DNA of 64,000 nt from the NCBI GenBank assembly GCA_009193035.1, contig SWDT01000028.1:124001-188000 (forward strand), in the 5' to 3' direction. This DNA comes from Halicephalobus mephisto. Lineage: Eukaryota; Nematoda; Chromadorea; Rhabditida; Panagrolaimidae. Below the pieces are notes generated by a model. It searched no databases, was not told the origin of the DNA, and saw only the letters and a list, made by a program, of their open reading frames with translations. This document shows positions 12,316 to 23,830 of this stretch, piece after piece (within the stretch, counting starts at the first letter, position 1; each line of letters starts with the position of its first letter). The translations under genes were made by a program, and so were the position numbers.

Positions 12316-14219
12316 ATGTCTTCTTTTATTTTAAAACAGAAATGTTGGATCAGCGATTATCTAGATAAAAATGGTATTTGTCATTCTTGTAGTAATTTAT
12401 GTTTTGAATGCCAAGGTCCTGGACCTGAGAATTGCACCAGTTGTCCAGGTGATAAATATTTCAAACAGAATAGTTGCCTTGAATTTTGTCCTTTAGGATG
12501 GCACGGCGAACTGATTCAAAATCGAAAAACATGTGTTCAAAATTCTGTTATGCCTCCTATATATCAATTCGAACATCCTCTTCGTGATAACTTATTTTCA
12601 CATTTTCCAACGGGATATTTTATAATTATAGTCATTGGAACGATAATCATTGTACTTCTCTTGCTGATATTGGTAATTTACACTTGGAATTCTTGCAAAA
12701 CAAATAATGGAAGAATCAACTCCTTTGTACCTCAACGTGATGGAGTTAGCTTCCAGAAACTGCTAACTGAAGAGTATAATACTGAATCGCAAGTGACGGA
12801 AAGTATTGACATAAACAGACTAGACTTGATACCGGAGAATATGATTTGTCTCGGAACTGGAGCTTTCGGAAACGTCTTCAAGGTATGTTCTATAACATAA
12901 AGTCATTGTTAAAGGATTTAGGTACGTTTTCCCTAATGAGACAATGACCACAGAATGAGAAAATCCCTTGTTGTAGAAAATCTTCATAACATATTCCTTA
13001 AGAAACTATCTTACAAATTTAGAAGTCATATCGAATTACTAGAACTTATGCTCCCCTACAAGAACTAATTTTATTGATATGGGTTTTTAGTTTATATCTC
13101 AACTCTTAGAGTATCTTCTGCAAAGTACTTTCAACAATGTTGCTCATCTTCGGAAAAAGATTCAGATTTTTTAAAAGAACATAATGCTTAGTAAAAAGTC
13201 AAGCAAAATCATGAACATTGCATTTTAACAAAAAGTGCCTAATTTAGTACAGAATTCCTAATTAAATACTTTCTCATTAAGAACTTACAGAACACAAAAA
13301 GTAGGATATTTCGTCTTATTATTTGCGGATTTTAGACTCTACTTTTGACTTATGAACTTTATTATTTTTTCTAATTATCTTTTAGACCACTTATACGCAA
13401 ATGGATGGTAAGAAGTTTAATGTAGCGGTGAAACTATTTAGTCCAAAACACCTAGAGCACAATACAGAAAAGTATAGAAGAATGCTCTATGACGAACTAT
13501 CGGCATTAGAGAAGATCCAACAACACCCTTATATTATTCCTCTTCTTGGATATACTCAGGAAAACGACATTATCTTAGTTTTTCCGTTAATGCTTAACAG
13601 TCTTATAAAATACTTGCACCAACATGGAGAGCGTATCCATCCTAATACTTTAGGAAGGTACTGTTCCCAGATTGCCGAAGGAATGATGTTCATTCATGGA
13701 ACAGACATAATCCACAGAGATTTAAAAGCCGCAAATGTCTTAGTCAAAGATCAATACACTGTTCAAATCGCTGATTTTGGACTGGCTTGTTCTGCGAAAG
13801 AGAAGAAACATGGATGTGGGACTGTGACCCACAAGGCTTTTGAGTATTTGATGCAGAAAGAGCATGTCAGAAAAGAAGGAGATGTCTGGTCCTACGGTAT
13901 TACGGTGTGGGAGATTTACGAACTCGGGAAGAAAATACCGTACTCTGATAGAATAGAAAAAATAACGGATGTTAATATACTGAACTTTTTGGAAGCCGGA
14001 AATAGGTTGAATAAACCAGAGATCATGCCTCCAGATTTGTGGGGGAAAGTAAGAAGCTGTGAGTATTAAAAGATTTTACGCAATGAGATAGTTTTTCCAG
14101 GTTTTGCAAAAGATAAATCTGTTAGACCTGCCTTTGCTTCTTTGTACTCAAAATTCTCACGGTTGACATATCAACGGGGGAATGCTCACGATTCTCTAAT
14201 TTCCGACAGTGGTGTCTGA
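12316..14219 (+). CDS. Transmembrane receptor tyrosine-type kinase with furin-like cysteine-rich domain
   Basis: Exons 12316..12882, 13386..14058 and 14101..14219 give about 452 residues. Residues 20-75 form one cysteine-rich repeat like EGF-receptor domain IV (CHSCSNLCFECQGPGPENC). A membrane helix lies at about 100-124. The kinase domain runs from about 175 to 437: glycine loop GTGAFGNVFK at 180-189, VAVK lysine at 205, helix-C Glu near 226, HRDLKAANV with catalytic Asp 301, DFG at 319-321, DVWSYGITVWEI, and a final CF-x4-RP block supplied by exon 3. All catalytic residues are present. HRDLKAAN and the DVWSYG...PYSD block fit the tyrosine-kinase branch. The segment between DFG and the APE-like AFE has no tyrosine. 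No signal peptide or L domains are visible, unlike true EGF receptors, so a 5' exon may be missing. It could be a nematode-specific receptor kinase. Confidence 0.86.
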
Positions 14220-15578
14220 GACTATAAAATAATTTTCATTACTTTTGTATAACAGTAAACATCTTCATTTCATAACTGTCATATCATTTTATTGATACAG
14301 GTTCGTAAAAGTGTATCCATGTTGTTGTTTTTTATTAATAGCTTAACTTTATACCTCAACTCATATATTATTAAGTGGTTTTTATTATGTGATAAAATAT
14401 CATTTGAACTTAGTTTTGGTTTTATTTCCTAAGTATATAGATATCACTAGATGACTTTTGTGTTAGTACTTAAACTTGTATCTACATAACAGAGATATTT
14501 TATTTCAAATTTTAATTTAGAATTGGAAGCGATCCTGATGATCAAGCTTCTTTTGTTGTTCTAAAAAGTTGAACATCTTCGTTTAAGTTTGTTTGATATT
14601 GTTTGACAGAAGAAGTGCTAATTTTCAGAACCAAAATGGTTAAGATCCTTTACAATCTGTTCAAATGTTTTTTCTTCAATTAAAACTCATTTGAACTACA
14701 ACATAAGATATAACGAAAAATATGACTAACATATGTGATGGAAAAATTGAAAATTCATTTATTTAATAACTAACAATCTTTATTCATGAATTGTTTAGAT
14801 TATTAGAGGAAATTTCACCACTCTCGTTGGATGTCAGGAAGAAGGCCGTCATTTCACCTTAGAATTAGTAATCTTGTATCCAATGGATTAAAAATTTAAT
14901 GTCAAATTATCAGATTTTTTAGATCTTTATATTCACGATTTTTTTATAATAAATAAATGACGAAGATTTCAAACATGTATTAAATATTTAATCAATAAGT
15001 AATTCAAGATCGGTTTAATCGAGAGAGATTTTACATGTTTATGAAAGTAAAAGTTTTTTATTTGCTTTTATGTCATGTTTAATTATCCAAGTTCAAGGCA
15101 TGAATGGAAGAGTTGTCGGAAAACTAGATCTGGCCTCATCTAGTCCGAAACTAATATGGAAGGAAAAACGTCTCTTGGCAGGCATCGAACCCGCATCGTC
15201 TTGCTATCCGAGCAAGTGCTTTTCCTCTTAAGCTACGAGAGCGACCTTTTCCAGTTTCATTCCTGGAAGCAGAATTGTTTTTCCTGAACGATCGCTACGA
15301 TTAATGTCGCGACAAGAGTTTTCTTTCCTTATACATCGTTAACAGAAAGTTATTTTTTCACAAGTAATGATGGAAATATAAAATATTTATTCTCACATGG
15401 TGAAATTTTATTTGAACATCTTGATCTTTTATTATGCAGTCCATAACAGCAGATTTTCTTCTCATTAACTTTCTTATCTTCGTCCAACTCCATCCTCTAT
15501 TAACTGATAATTGTCCAAGTTCCTTTTCATTCATCGATTTTTCTTTCAATTACTTGCATCCAACTTTGCCGAGCAATC
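14220..15578. other. Intergenic DNA between kinase and saposin-like gene
   Basis: AT-rich, no gene found apart from the tRNA-like sequence at 15170-15242. The frames around 15358-15679 on either strand are shadows or 5' flank of the saposin-like gene. Confidence 0.5.
15170..15242 (-). pseudogene. tRNA-like sequence with intact A and B boxes (tRNA pseudogene or SINE head)
   Basis: The minus strand folds as a tRNA: D arm GCTT/AAGC, anticodon stem CTTGC/GCAAG with loop TCGGATA, and T arm GCGGG-TTCGATG-CCTGC. The Pol III box A (TAGCTTAAGAGG) and box B (GGTTCGATGCC) both fit consensus. The acceptor stem pairs in only five of seven positions, and position 33 is C instead of T. A GGA anticodon would mean serine, but there is no long variable arm. 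It is therefore probably a decayed tRNA or the head of a tRNA-derived SINE. Confidence 0.62.
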
Positions 15579-17684
15579 ATGAGATTCATTGTCTTCTTCT
15601 TGTGCTTCATTACGGTAGTCTATGCCGATTCCCTCCAATGTTTTATCTGCGAATCCGGTCTTGCTTCGATTGCGGATAAATTAAAAATGGATACAGAAAA
15701 ATTGGTAAGTTTACAAGTATGATTTACGATTAATAAGTTATCAAATATTTATTTTCGTTTATCCCTTCTAAAATGGTCAAAGTTTTTTATCTTAAACGTT
15801 CAATGGCTAAATAAATGAAAATCTGGATATTTGTAGTTTTATTCTATTTGTATCATTAATACGGATTTGGTTTCTTTTAGCCAAAGAACTAGAAACAGTG
15901 ATTTACGACTTTGAATGACGTATGAATACAAATTTATTTTTCTTAATAAGGATTCTAGGAGAATAAATAGAGCTGTAGTTTGAAAAATCTAGGATAAGGA
16001 TATTACGAGTGGATTTACACAAATTAGAAGTAGTAATTTCAATTCAGAAATCTGTGACAGAAAAGAGTACGGTAGATTTTTACGAAATTCTCGTTGAAGA
16101 ATTGGGATTTTAGAATCATTTAAGTGTGAAATTTTAAACAAACATCAAAATTTCAAATTCAATAAAATTTTTAAGAATGCACTTTTTGGAAAATTTATCT
16201 TTATGGATCACATGTGTTTTTAGTTTGTCTTAGAAAAACACTCGCAAAAAGTTAATTCTGAAAGTGCATTTTTAAGAAAATTGAACTTCATGGAACATAG
16301 ATCAGAAGATCTAAAATCCGTTTTTATAATGAGCATATTTATTCTGTTGGTTCTCCGACAGTATATTGTTTAATTCTCAACTACTGGTACACAAGACAAT
16401 CTCAACTCTTACGGTATTTTATGAACAACTTTAAACTTGGGTAATTAAATCCAAAAAATTACAAAAACGCGTTATAAAAACAAAAACAATTACAGTCGAT
16501 GGAAACTTTCTGAGACTGTCAGCAACTTTTCAGAATCAGTCGTGTTATCACCATTCTGATCATATGTATTTTAGAATTTTTATATTATTATAGTTTCTAG
16601 AAAGCTACACAAAAAGGACACATTAAAACAGCTCCAATATACGGAATACATTATACAATGGAATCTCGATATAAGGCACCCTCAAGAGACCGGACAAATC
16701 GTGTCTTATAGCATGGGGTGTCTTTTATCGAGGGTCGAATATAACTACAATTCCTTAAAATCGTGTCTTATAGCATGGGGTATCATATTGAGTGTGCGTA
16801 ATAGCGAGGGTAAATTCTCGCAAATTTGTATGTGGGCCAAACTAACGCACTGAAACCATGCCTTATATCCTGAATGCATTATATCGAGATTCCACTGTAT
16901 TTAATATACCGTTATATCTGATATAATATATTCGACACATTACATAACATGCATTTTTTTGTATATAAAATCAGTCTATCCAAATTACTTTATTACGAAC
17001 CTGATATCAAAGTCCCGACATGTACCTGGAAAAACTTTCAGAATTTGACAACATTAGGGTTCTCTATGTTGTTTTCCAATTTTTTGGAATTTCAAAAACA
17101 ATAATCTCCCTTGATATTTTTGGTTTTCTGGAATTAAAAAAATCCAGAAATTTGTCATAATGTGCACCTGCTGAAGTCGAATTAGATATTCTTTTTGACT
17201 CATGTTTTGGAGGATTAAAACATCTAGATCAATTTTTCGTTTTTCGAAATTGGTTCCCTCTGAACGTTTTTATTTTTGGAGATTAATTTTCTTTTATTTT
17301 TCCATCCCCATCCAAGGGTCAAATTCCGTTTTGATCAAACTAAGAATATTTAATTTATCACTTTTCTCAGATCTTTTTTTTAAAATGATGTTTGATTTGG
17401 AATTTTTTGAGATTTCATAATCAGAGAATTTGCAACAAATTTAAAAACTAATGTGAAATCGTCATTTTCAAGCAGAAACAAGTTTGATTTAAAAATAAAT
17501 TTTTCAGCAAGACCTTGCTAATCAATTTGCCTCTGTTTGTCAGACGTTCCAATCCGACAGCGACCAAGAAAGCTGTCTTCGGCTCTTCCAGCTTGAGAAT
17601 ATCCCTCAAATGATCGACATCTACACCAAGGACCCTTTTTACGGAACAAAAAATGTTTGTAAATTGTTGAAATACTGTAATTGA
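15579..17684 (+). CDS. Saposin-like (caenopore-type) secreted protein
   Basis: Two exons, 15579..15704 and 17508..17684, give exactly 100 residues. Residues 1-16 are a signal peptide (RFIVFFLCFITVVYA). The mature part is one saposin-B domain with six cysteines at 21, 24, 53, 65, 93 and 99: a C-x2-C start, C-x11-C in the middle and C-x5-C at the end, the canonical three-disulphide pattern. Proteins of this family (SPP / caenopores in C. elegans) are small, lipid-binding, often pore-forming peptides made in the gut and active against ingested bacteria (known for the family; inferred here). The 1.8-kb intron is unusually long for such a gene and carries a 242-base MITE. Confidence 0.87.
16656..16897. 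mobile_element. pogo/Tc1-mariner-like MITE in the saposin-gene intron
   Basis: A 242-base element with terminal inverted repeats CAATGGAATCTCGATATA and TATATCGAGATTCCACTG, flanked by TA on both sides. The CAGTG-start and TA duplication are hallmarks of pogo/Tigger-type elements. The interior contains two direct copies of a block beginning AAATCGTGTCTTATAGCATG about 60 bases apart. It has no open frame and must be moved in trans. Confidence 0.83.
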
Positions 17685-18094
17685 ACATCTTTCTAAATAT
17701 AGTAAAAAGTTATTCAAAATAAAAATGCAAAAATAGTTCGAATCTAACTTCGCTCACGTGAAAAATTGATTTCGCTCACTACAGAAATATAATTACAGTA
17801 AAGAACAGATCCGAGTAAAGGTCAACAAAAACGGACTTTGGACGAGAATAATGATATTTGCACGTACGTTACTCTGCACAAATTTCGTGTGGAAATCTGA
17901 TGTAAAAAAAACTAAATTTTGCGGCAAGCTTTTTCAGCGAACATATTCCAAAACATAAATAAGGTGATTTCTGAACATAATTCTTGATCATTGATAGAAC
18001 TGAAAAATTATTTATAAACAACCTTAGTTAAAAAATAGGTTAAAGGTTAAAATTTTCCCGTAATCAAGGATATGGTTTATAAATCATTGTAGGG

Positions 18095-18297
18095 CTTGTG
18101 GGATTGCACCGAGTGACCAGCGTAGATGTTTAGCATCTTGTTCTAGTTCCTGAGGGCTGTTACCTGCTCAGCCAGGCCGTGGACTGCACCATAGTAGTAA
18201 ACTTTTCCTCCTTTATGAGGTACCCATTGCCTACCGTATCTGGTAACGCCTGGGTTGGGCAAGCACGGGGTGTCCACGGTTCGAAACCGCAGTTAAA
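18095..18297 (+). repeat. GC-rich island with a Pol III B-box, candidate SINE or ncRNA
   Basis: About 200 bases of mixed-composition sequence sit abruptly in AT-rich DNA. Near the 3' end GGTTCGAAACC (18278-18288) is a perfect B box inside a small hairpin, followed by a T/A-rich stretch. A TGGTAACGCCTGG sequence about 38 bases upstream only partly fits an A box. It has no useful reading frame. It may be a tRNA-derived SINE or the remnant of a non-LTR element. Confidence 0.45.
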
Positions 18298-18537
18298 AAA
18301 TAAATATTATCAATTAAGATGATGAATTAGAATCCTTCAATTATTATTTTTCACTTTCCGAATAGTGATTTGAACCTTTTTTCAGTTTTTATTTAAATGA
18401 AGATCTTCATTAAAAACAAATAATGACTGATTTTGATTAGTATTTATTTTTCACTAAAGTTATTTTTGAAAAGTGATTATGGTGGATATACTGAGGAAAT
18501 TAAACATAATTACGTCTGAATTTTTGTATTTTTTTTT

Positions 18538-18730
18538 GCTTCAAACTTGAGTAATTAAACCAAAGTTAAATACGCAATAAAATATGAGTTGCAAAATGTT
18601 ATAATAATTAAGCAGTACACAATTAGATAAAAATTACAAAAATACAAAGCGAAATCATGAGTTAAGAAATATTGAGGACAATTTGCTCCTTTTCGTGTCG
18701 CTGAATCATCTCTGTTTCCATCTGCTAATG
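18538..18730. repeat. Dispersed repeat, copy 1 (second copy at 42568-42780)
   Basis: Begins TCAAACTTGAGTAATTAAACC and ends near a CATCTCTGTTTCCATCTGC block; the copy at 42568-42780 begins TCAAACTTGGGTAATTAAACC and ends with related sequence. A third partial hit (AAACTTGGGTAATTAAATCC) is at about 16435. No terminal repeats were identified. Confidence 0.5.
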
Positions 18731-18839
18731 TGATTTTTGATTTTGTAGACAAAAATGGATAATGTCCAAAGTTAGTAACTGTCGATTTTCTACTAGAACC
18801 GAAATTTAAATAAAAATTAAAACTAAATATAAATTTAAA

Positions 18840-19465
18840 TGAACATTATCCCTTTTTATTAAAGATGTTTTTTGACATAGTGATTTTGAAAAAACTTTAT
18901 AAAAGATAAAATTTCTAAAAATAATCATTATTTTTTATAAACTTGAAATTTAAATAATATTTAAAACTAAATTTAAATTAAAGTGAACATTATCCCTTTT
19001 TATTAAAGATGTTTTTTGACATAGTGATTTTGAAAATATTTTATAAAAGATGAAATTCCTAAAATGAGTCATTATTTTTTACAAGTGCAAAATTCATACA
19101 GTGACTAAGATTAAATTTAAGCTAAATTGAGTACTATTCGTTTCTCTTATTAGTGCTGTTTTTGAACAAAATCGTTTTATAAAAAACAACACTAATAAGA
19201 AAAGTGGATAGTGTTCATTTTAATTCAAATTTAGTCTTAATTATTATTTAAATTTCAAGTTTGTAAAAAAAAATGATTATTTTAAGAAATTTCATCTTTT
19301 ATAAAATGTTTTCAAAATCACTATGTAAAAAAACATTTTTAATAAAAAATGGATAATATTCATTTTAATTCAAATTTAGTTTTAATTATTATTTAAATTT
19401 CAAGTTTGTAAAAAATAATGATTATTTTAAGAAATTTCATCTTTTATAAAATTTTTCAATGAATT
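18840..19465. repeat. Large imperfect inverted repeat (foldback), about 290 bases per arm
   Basis: The left arm (about 18840-19160) is made of two diverged tandem copies with a 143-base period, each starting GAACATTATCCCTTTTTATT. The right arm (about 19180-19460) is their reverse complement. The centre is a perfect small palindrome, CTTATTAGTG / CACTAATAAG. It would form a long hairpin in single-stranded DNA or RNA. No coding capacity. Confidence 0.75.
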
Positions 19466-21094
19466 TGGCAGTCCTAATAATAGTCAAAAATGTTTCTTCA
19501 ATTTTTGTCAAACTTTTATTGCAGAATTTTTAGAGTGACTTTGACAACTCCAACTAAAATCAAAAATAGCGTAATTTTGGAATGATTATGAATCTCATCC
19601 TTGGAGTTACTCCATAGTCACGTTAATAGCTTTAATAATTTCATAATACTCATTTCCTCTAAAATAACCTTTTGGATTTTTTCGAAATATCACTTCTCCT
19701 ACAAAGTAAAAATACGTAATTACTTTATCCCTCTGTAAATGTCAGCATGGAACTTCCTGATCTTCTTGGCCTTTGAAGTGTTGACAACTTTTCGAAATTA
19801 CACCACATGCACTTTTGCATCCACTTTTTTCGAACTTGTTTTTCGAGCTATTACGAAATCAAAACACAAAAAAAAAGAAAAACTAGCCAAGGGTATTCTC
19901 GAAAAAATTTTAAAGCTAGGCTCCGGGCGTCAGAAAGTTCAAAGTACGTTCAAGCCATTTTCGCCGAATGTTCTGCTTGGAAAGTTCGAAATAATGTTGG
20001 ATGACGAATAAGGAAACATAGATTATTTTACTTTTTTTTAGAAAATAAAACTAGGCTTATTTAATTCACCAAAGATAATCAGCACTAAAAAATAAATAAA
20101 ATATTATATTTAAAACATTCTACGTCATACTTTTTAAATTTTTTTGTTTTTTAAAAAATATTAAATTTTAATTTTTTTAAATATAAAACTTTAATTTTTT
20201 TAAAAAATATTAAATTTTAATTTTTTTTTAAAATATAAAACTTTAATTTTTTTTTAAAATATAAAACTTTAATTTTTTTTTAAATATTATTTTATTTTAA
20301 AAAATATAATTTTTTAAATTTTTTTAAATATTATTTTATTTTAAAAAAAATATAATTTTTTGAATTTTTTTAAATATTATTTTATTTTAAAAAAAATATA
20401 ATTTTTTGAATTTTTTTAAATATTATTTTATTTTTAAAAAAATATAATTTTTTGAATTTTTAAAATTTATTTTATTTAAAAAAATATAATTTTTTAAAAT
20501 TTATTTTATAAAATAACCAAAGCACATCTCCTGGGAGATTCTTTTTTGGGATTTTTGAATAAGATAAAAAATGATTAAAAATTTCGAAATTTAAATGCAC
20601 TTTAAAATTTCAAAAAAGGACAAACAATAAAAATTTCAGTTTTAAATCTAAAATTCTAGAAATTTACATTGAAAATTTTTCTTTGAAATTTCGTAATTTA
20701 TTTTTTTATAAAAATTTTAAAAATTTAAAACTTTAATAATTTTTTTGAATTTTCGGAATTTTTAAAATTTTTTAATAATTTTTAAAATTTTTTTGAATTT
20801 TTAGAATGTAATAATTTTTAGAATTTTTTAATAATTTTTAGAATTTTTTAATACTTTTTAAAATTTTTTTGAATTTTAAAAATTTAATAATTTTTTTGAA
20901 TATTTTCGAGATTTTTAGAAAAAAAATGTTTAAAAATTAAAGAAAAGTTAATTTTTGTTTTCAAGTAAAAATTTCCATAAATTCTCGATGAGATAATTGT
21001 CTTTCGAAATTTCGTAGTAAACATTTCCAATCTTTGGAATAATATAATTTCTGACTCTACTGAATATTTCAAAAATCCCGAAAAAGGGTGTAAC
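19466..21094. other. AT-rich DNA with a short normal-composition island and A/T runs
   Basis: Between 19739 and 20011 a 90-codon frame of normal composition is open in two frames; no splice partners or known motif are seen. From 20120 to 20520 the sequence is an array of alternating T-runs and A-runs (units like TTTTTTTAAATATTATTTTATTTTAAA). No gene found. Confidence 0.45.
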
Positions 21095-21560
21095 TATAAA
21101 ATTCTAATTTTTGGTCCCAAATGGAAAATTTCACAATTTTCTAGTTTGATATTTTTAAAAATATTTTAATTTTTATAATATTTTTTCGAAAAGTAATAAA
21201 TATTTTTAAATTTAAAAAAATATAAAAATTAAAATTCTAATTTCTGGTCTCAGATGGAAAATTTTTATAACTTAGATATTTTTTAATATTTTTATTTTTA
21301 TAATAATATTTTTTCGAAAAGTAATAAATATTTTTAAATTTAAAAAAATATAAAAATTAAAATTCAAATTTCTGGTCTCAGATGGAAAATTTTTATAACT
21401 TCTTAGATATTCTTATTTTTTAATAAATATTTTTAAATTTAAAAAAGTGTAAAAATTAAAATTCTAATTTTTGGTCTCAGATGGAAAATTTTATAACTTA
21501 GATATTTTTTAATATTTTAATTTTTATAATAATATTTTTTAAAATTTAATAATTCTGAAA
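21095..21560. repeat. Tandem repeat array, about four diverged copies
   Basis: Units of roughly 95-135 bases each contain AAATTCTAATTTYTGGTCYC and ATGGAAAATTTTTATAAC. Related GGTCTC-type units occur at 32300-32440 and 49084-49480. Confidence 0.65.
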
Positions 21561-21839
21561 CTTTCTAGTTCTTAGAATTTCGAAATTTGATTTTTTATAA
21601 AAAATAGACAAAATTAACAAAGATGTTTTTGAAAAAATCTTTAAAGTTTTTTCTATTTTACTGTAATTAAACCTCCAGATTAAAAATAGTAAAAGTTTCC
21701 GGATGATACGTTTTTTGATGTATTGTTGTCATAGAAATGTCTTATTTGTGTAAATCAAAGTTCAACGAATACTTGGTGCACAACGGTCTTGATAGATGAT
21801 AGACGGTTGAAAATTTCAGATAAATTCGAATCAAATATC

Positions 21840-22375
21840 ACTTAAAAATAGGACCTAGTGAATTTTGACTTTTAAATGTTTTTCAGAATTTAACGAAAAT
21901 ATTCTAAAATATTTTTTTATTAAAAGTAAAAATTTCTAAATTTTTATATCTTATTCCGAAATTTTCCAAAAAATAGGACCTAGTGAATTTTGACTTTTAA
22001 ATGTTTTTCAGAATTTAACGAAAATATTTTAAAATATTTTTTATTAAAAGTAAAAATTTCTAAATTTTTATATCTTATTTTGAAATTTTCCAAAAAATAA
22101 GACCTAGTGAATTTCGACTTTTAAATTTTCTTCGGAATTTAACGAAAATATTTTAAAATATTTTTTATTAAAATTAAAAATTTCTAAATTTTTATATCTT
22201 ATTCTGAAATTTTCCAAAAAATAAGATTTAGTGACTTTCGACTTTTAAATTTTCTTCGGAATTTAACGAAAATATTTTAAAATATTTTTTATTAAAAGTA
22301 AAATTCCTGAAATTTTCCAAAAAATAAGACCTAGTAAATTTCGACTTTTAAATTTTCTTCGGAATATTATTTTAA
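21840..22375. repeat. Tandem repeat array, five copies of about 124 bases
   Basis: Each unit carries AGGACCTAGTGAATTTTGAC or a close variant, then AATTTAACGAAAATATT and an A/T-rich tail. Copies begin near 21845, 21969, 22094, 22219 and 22319; the last is shortened. Confidence 0.75.
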
Positions 22376-22539
22376 ACATTTTTATTTTTAAACTTTTGTT
22401 TAAATCCAATTTAAAAATATTTCACTTTCACTAAAAGTACAAATTTTCTAAAAATTTCCAATTATTCATCATTTTAGAAAAATTTTAAACATAATTTTTA
22501 ATTTTTATAAAATTGATTTTAGAGTATTTTAATTTTTTA

Positions 22540-22945
22540 ATTTAATTTTAAAATATTTCTATTTTTTTATAAAAGTTTTTTTAATTAAAAGTTTTTTGTA
22601 GTCAGGAATTTTTATTTAAAAAAAAATTAAATTTAATATTATTTTAAAATATTTTTATTTTTTATTTTTTTTATAAAATTTGTTTTTTTTTTTAAATTAA
22701 AGAGTTTTTTGTAGTCAGGAATTTTTATTTTTGTTTTAAAAAAAACTTAAATTTAATATAATTTTTTTATTTTTTTTATAAAATTTCTTTTTTTTTAAAT
22801 TAAAAGTTTTTTGTAGTCAGGAATTTTTATTTAGAAAAAATTAAATTTAATATAATTTCGAAATATTTTTATTTTTTAATTTTTTATATAAAATTTGTTT
22901 TTTTTTTAAAATTAAAGAGTTTTTTGTAGTCAGGAATTTTCGTGA
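22540..22945. repeat. Tandem repeat array, four copies of about 105 bases
   Basis: Each unit carries GTTTTTTGTAGTCAGGAATTT (positions near 22591, 22704, 22806 and 22919) separated by A/T runs. Confidence 0.72.
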
Positions 22946-22979
22946 TTTTATTATCCTTATTTCTTAATTAAATCAAGTT

Positions 22980-23300
22980 TTGCACCGGATAACGTCACAA
23001 ACAGAACAGAAATAAATTAAAAAATTCACCAAACGATCGATGTTTGATTCTGTTCCGTCGTTTCTTCTCCAGCAGACGAAACCACATTTTGGGCCTGTGT
23101 GTTCTCTCGTTCAAAGACCGCCTCAGGGCCACGCCCCTCTCGTATATAACACCAAAATTCCGTTTTTTTCAAACATCTGCGAAAATGCGGAATTTTAGTC
23201 GTAGTTTTGACTCGCAAACAACCACGAATTTTCTTTTCCGATTGTCGGCGAGAAGAAAGACTTTGGACTTTATTTTCGAGTAGTCAAACTACGGAATCGT
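22980..23300 (+). promoter_or_regulatory. Promoter-like island in the repeat desert
   Basis: Roughly 300 bases of normal composition are flanked on both sides by AT repeats. It contains GCCACGCCCC (a KLF/Sp-type GC box) at about 23128-23137 followed a few bases later by TATATAA. Short frames on both strands are open but unconvincing. It may be a distant promoter, non-coding first exon or enhancer for the gene at 29290 (inference). Confidence 0.4.
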
Positions 23301-23489
23301 TTTTGGAACAAGGTCAGATATTAGAATTTCGTAAAATTGTTTAATTTTTTAATTAAAATAATTTTCAAATGTAATAATTTCGGCATTTTTTGTATTTTCA
23401 TCTGGATCAAAAAGATATTTTTCGTTTTCGGCGTACTTCCTGGTCTCCATTCGAATCTGACGTCAACTAAGTTTTCGTGCTAAAACCAG

Positions 23490-23830
23490 TTTTTAAGGAT
23501 TTTTGGTAAATTTATTTTTTAAATTTCTGATAAATTTATTTTTTTTAATTTTTGGTAAATTTATTTTTTAAATTTCTGATAAATTTATTTTTTAAATTTC
23601 TGATAAATTTATTTTTAAAAAAATTTTAGTAACTTTTTTTTAAATTTTGGTAAATTTATTTTTTTAAATTTTTAGTAAATTTACTTTTTAAAGATTTTTG
23701 ATAAATTTATTTTTTTTAATTTTCTGATAAATTTACTTTTTTAAATTTTTGGTAAATTTATTTTTTAAAAATTTCTGATAAATTTATTTTTTTAATTTTT
23801 GATAAATTTTTTTTTAAATTTAATGGTGAG
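23490..23830. repeat. Short tandem repeats of the TTTCTGATAAATTTATTTTT type
   Basis: About twelve diverged copies of an 18-36-base unit with core GATAAATTTATTTTT or GGTAAATTTATTTTT. Confidence 0.7.

Larger units (their letters stand above)
17685..18837. other. Intergenic DNA with GC-rich island and dispersed repeat
   Basis: 3' flank of the saposin-like gene (AATAAA near 17719). It contains the GC-rich Pol III-like island at 18095-18297 and a dispersed repeat at 18538-18730, listed separately. No gene found. Confidence 0.45.

Noticed and set aside
19739..20011. 90-codon frame of normal composition
   Set aside because: Open in two overlapping frames with no motif, splice partner or homologue I can recognise; kept only as part of the description of the stretch.
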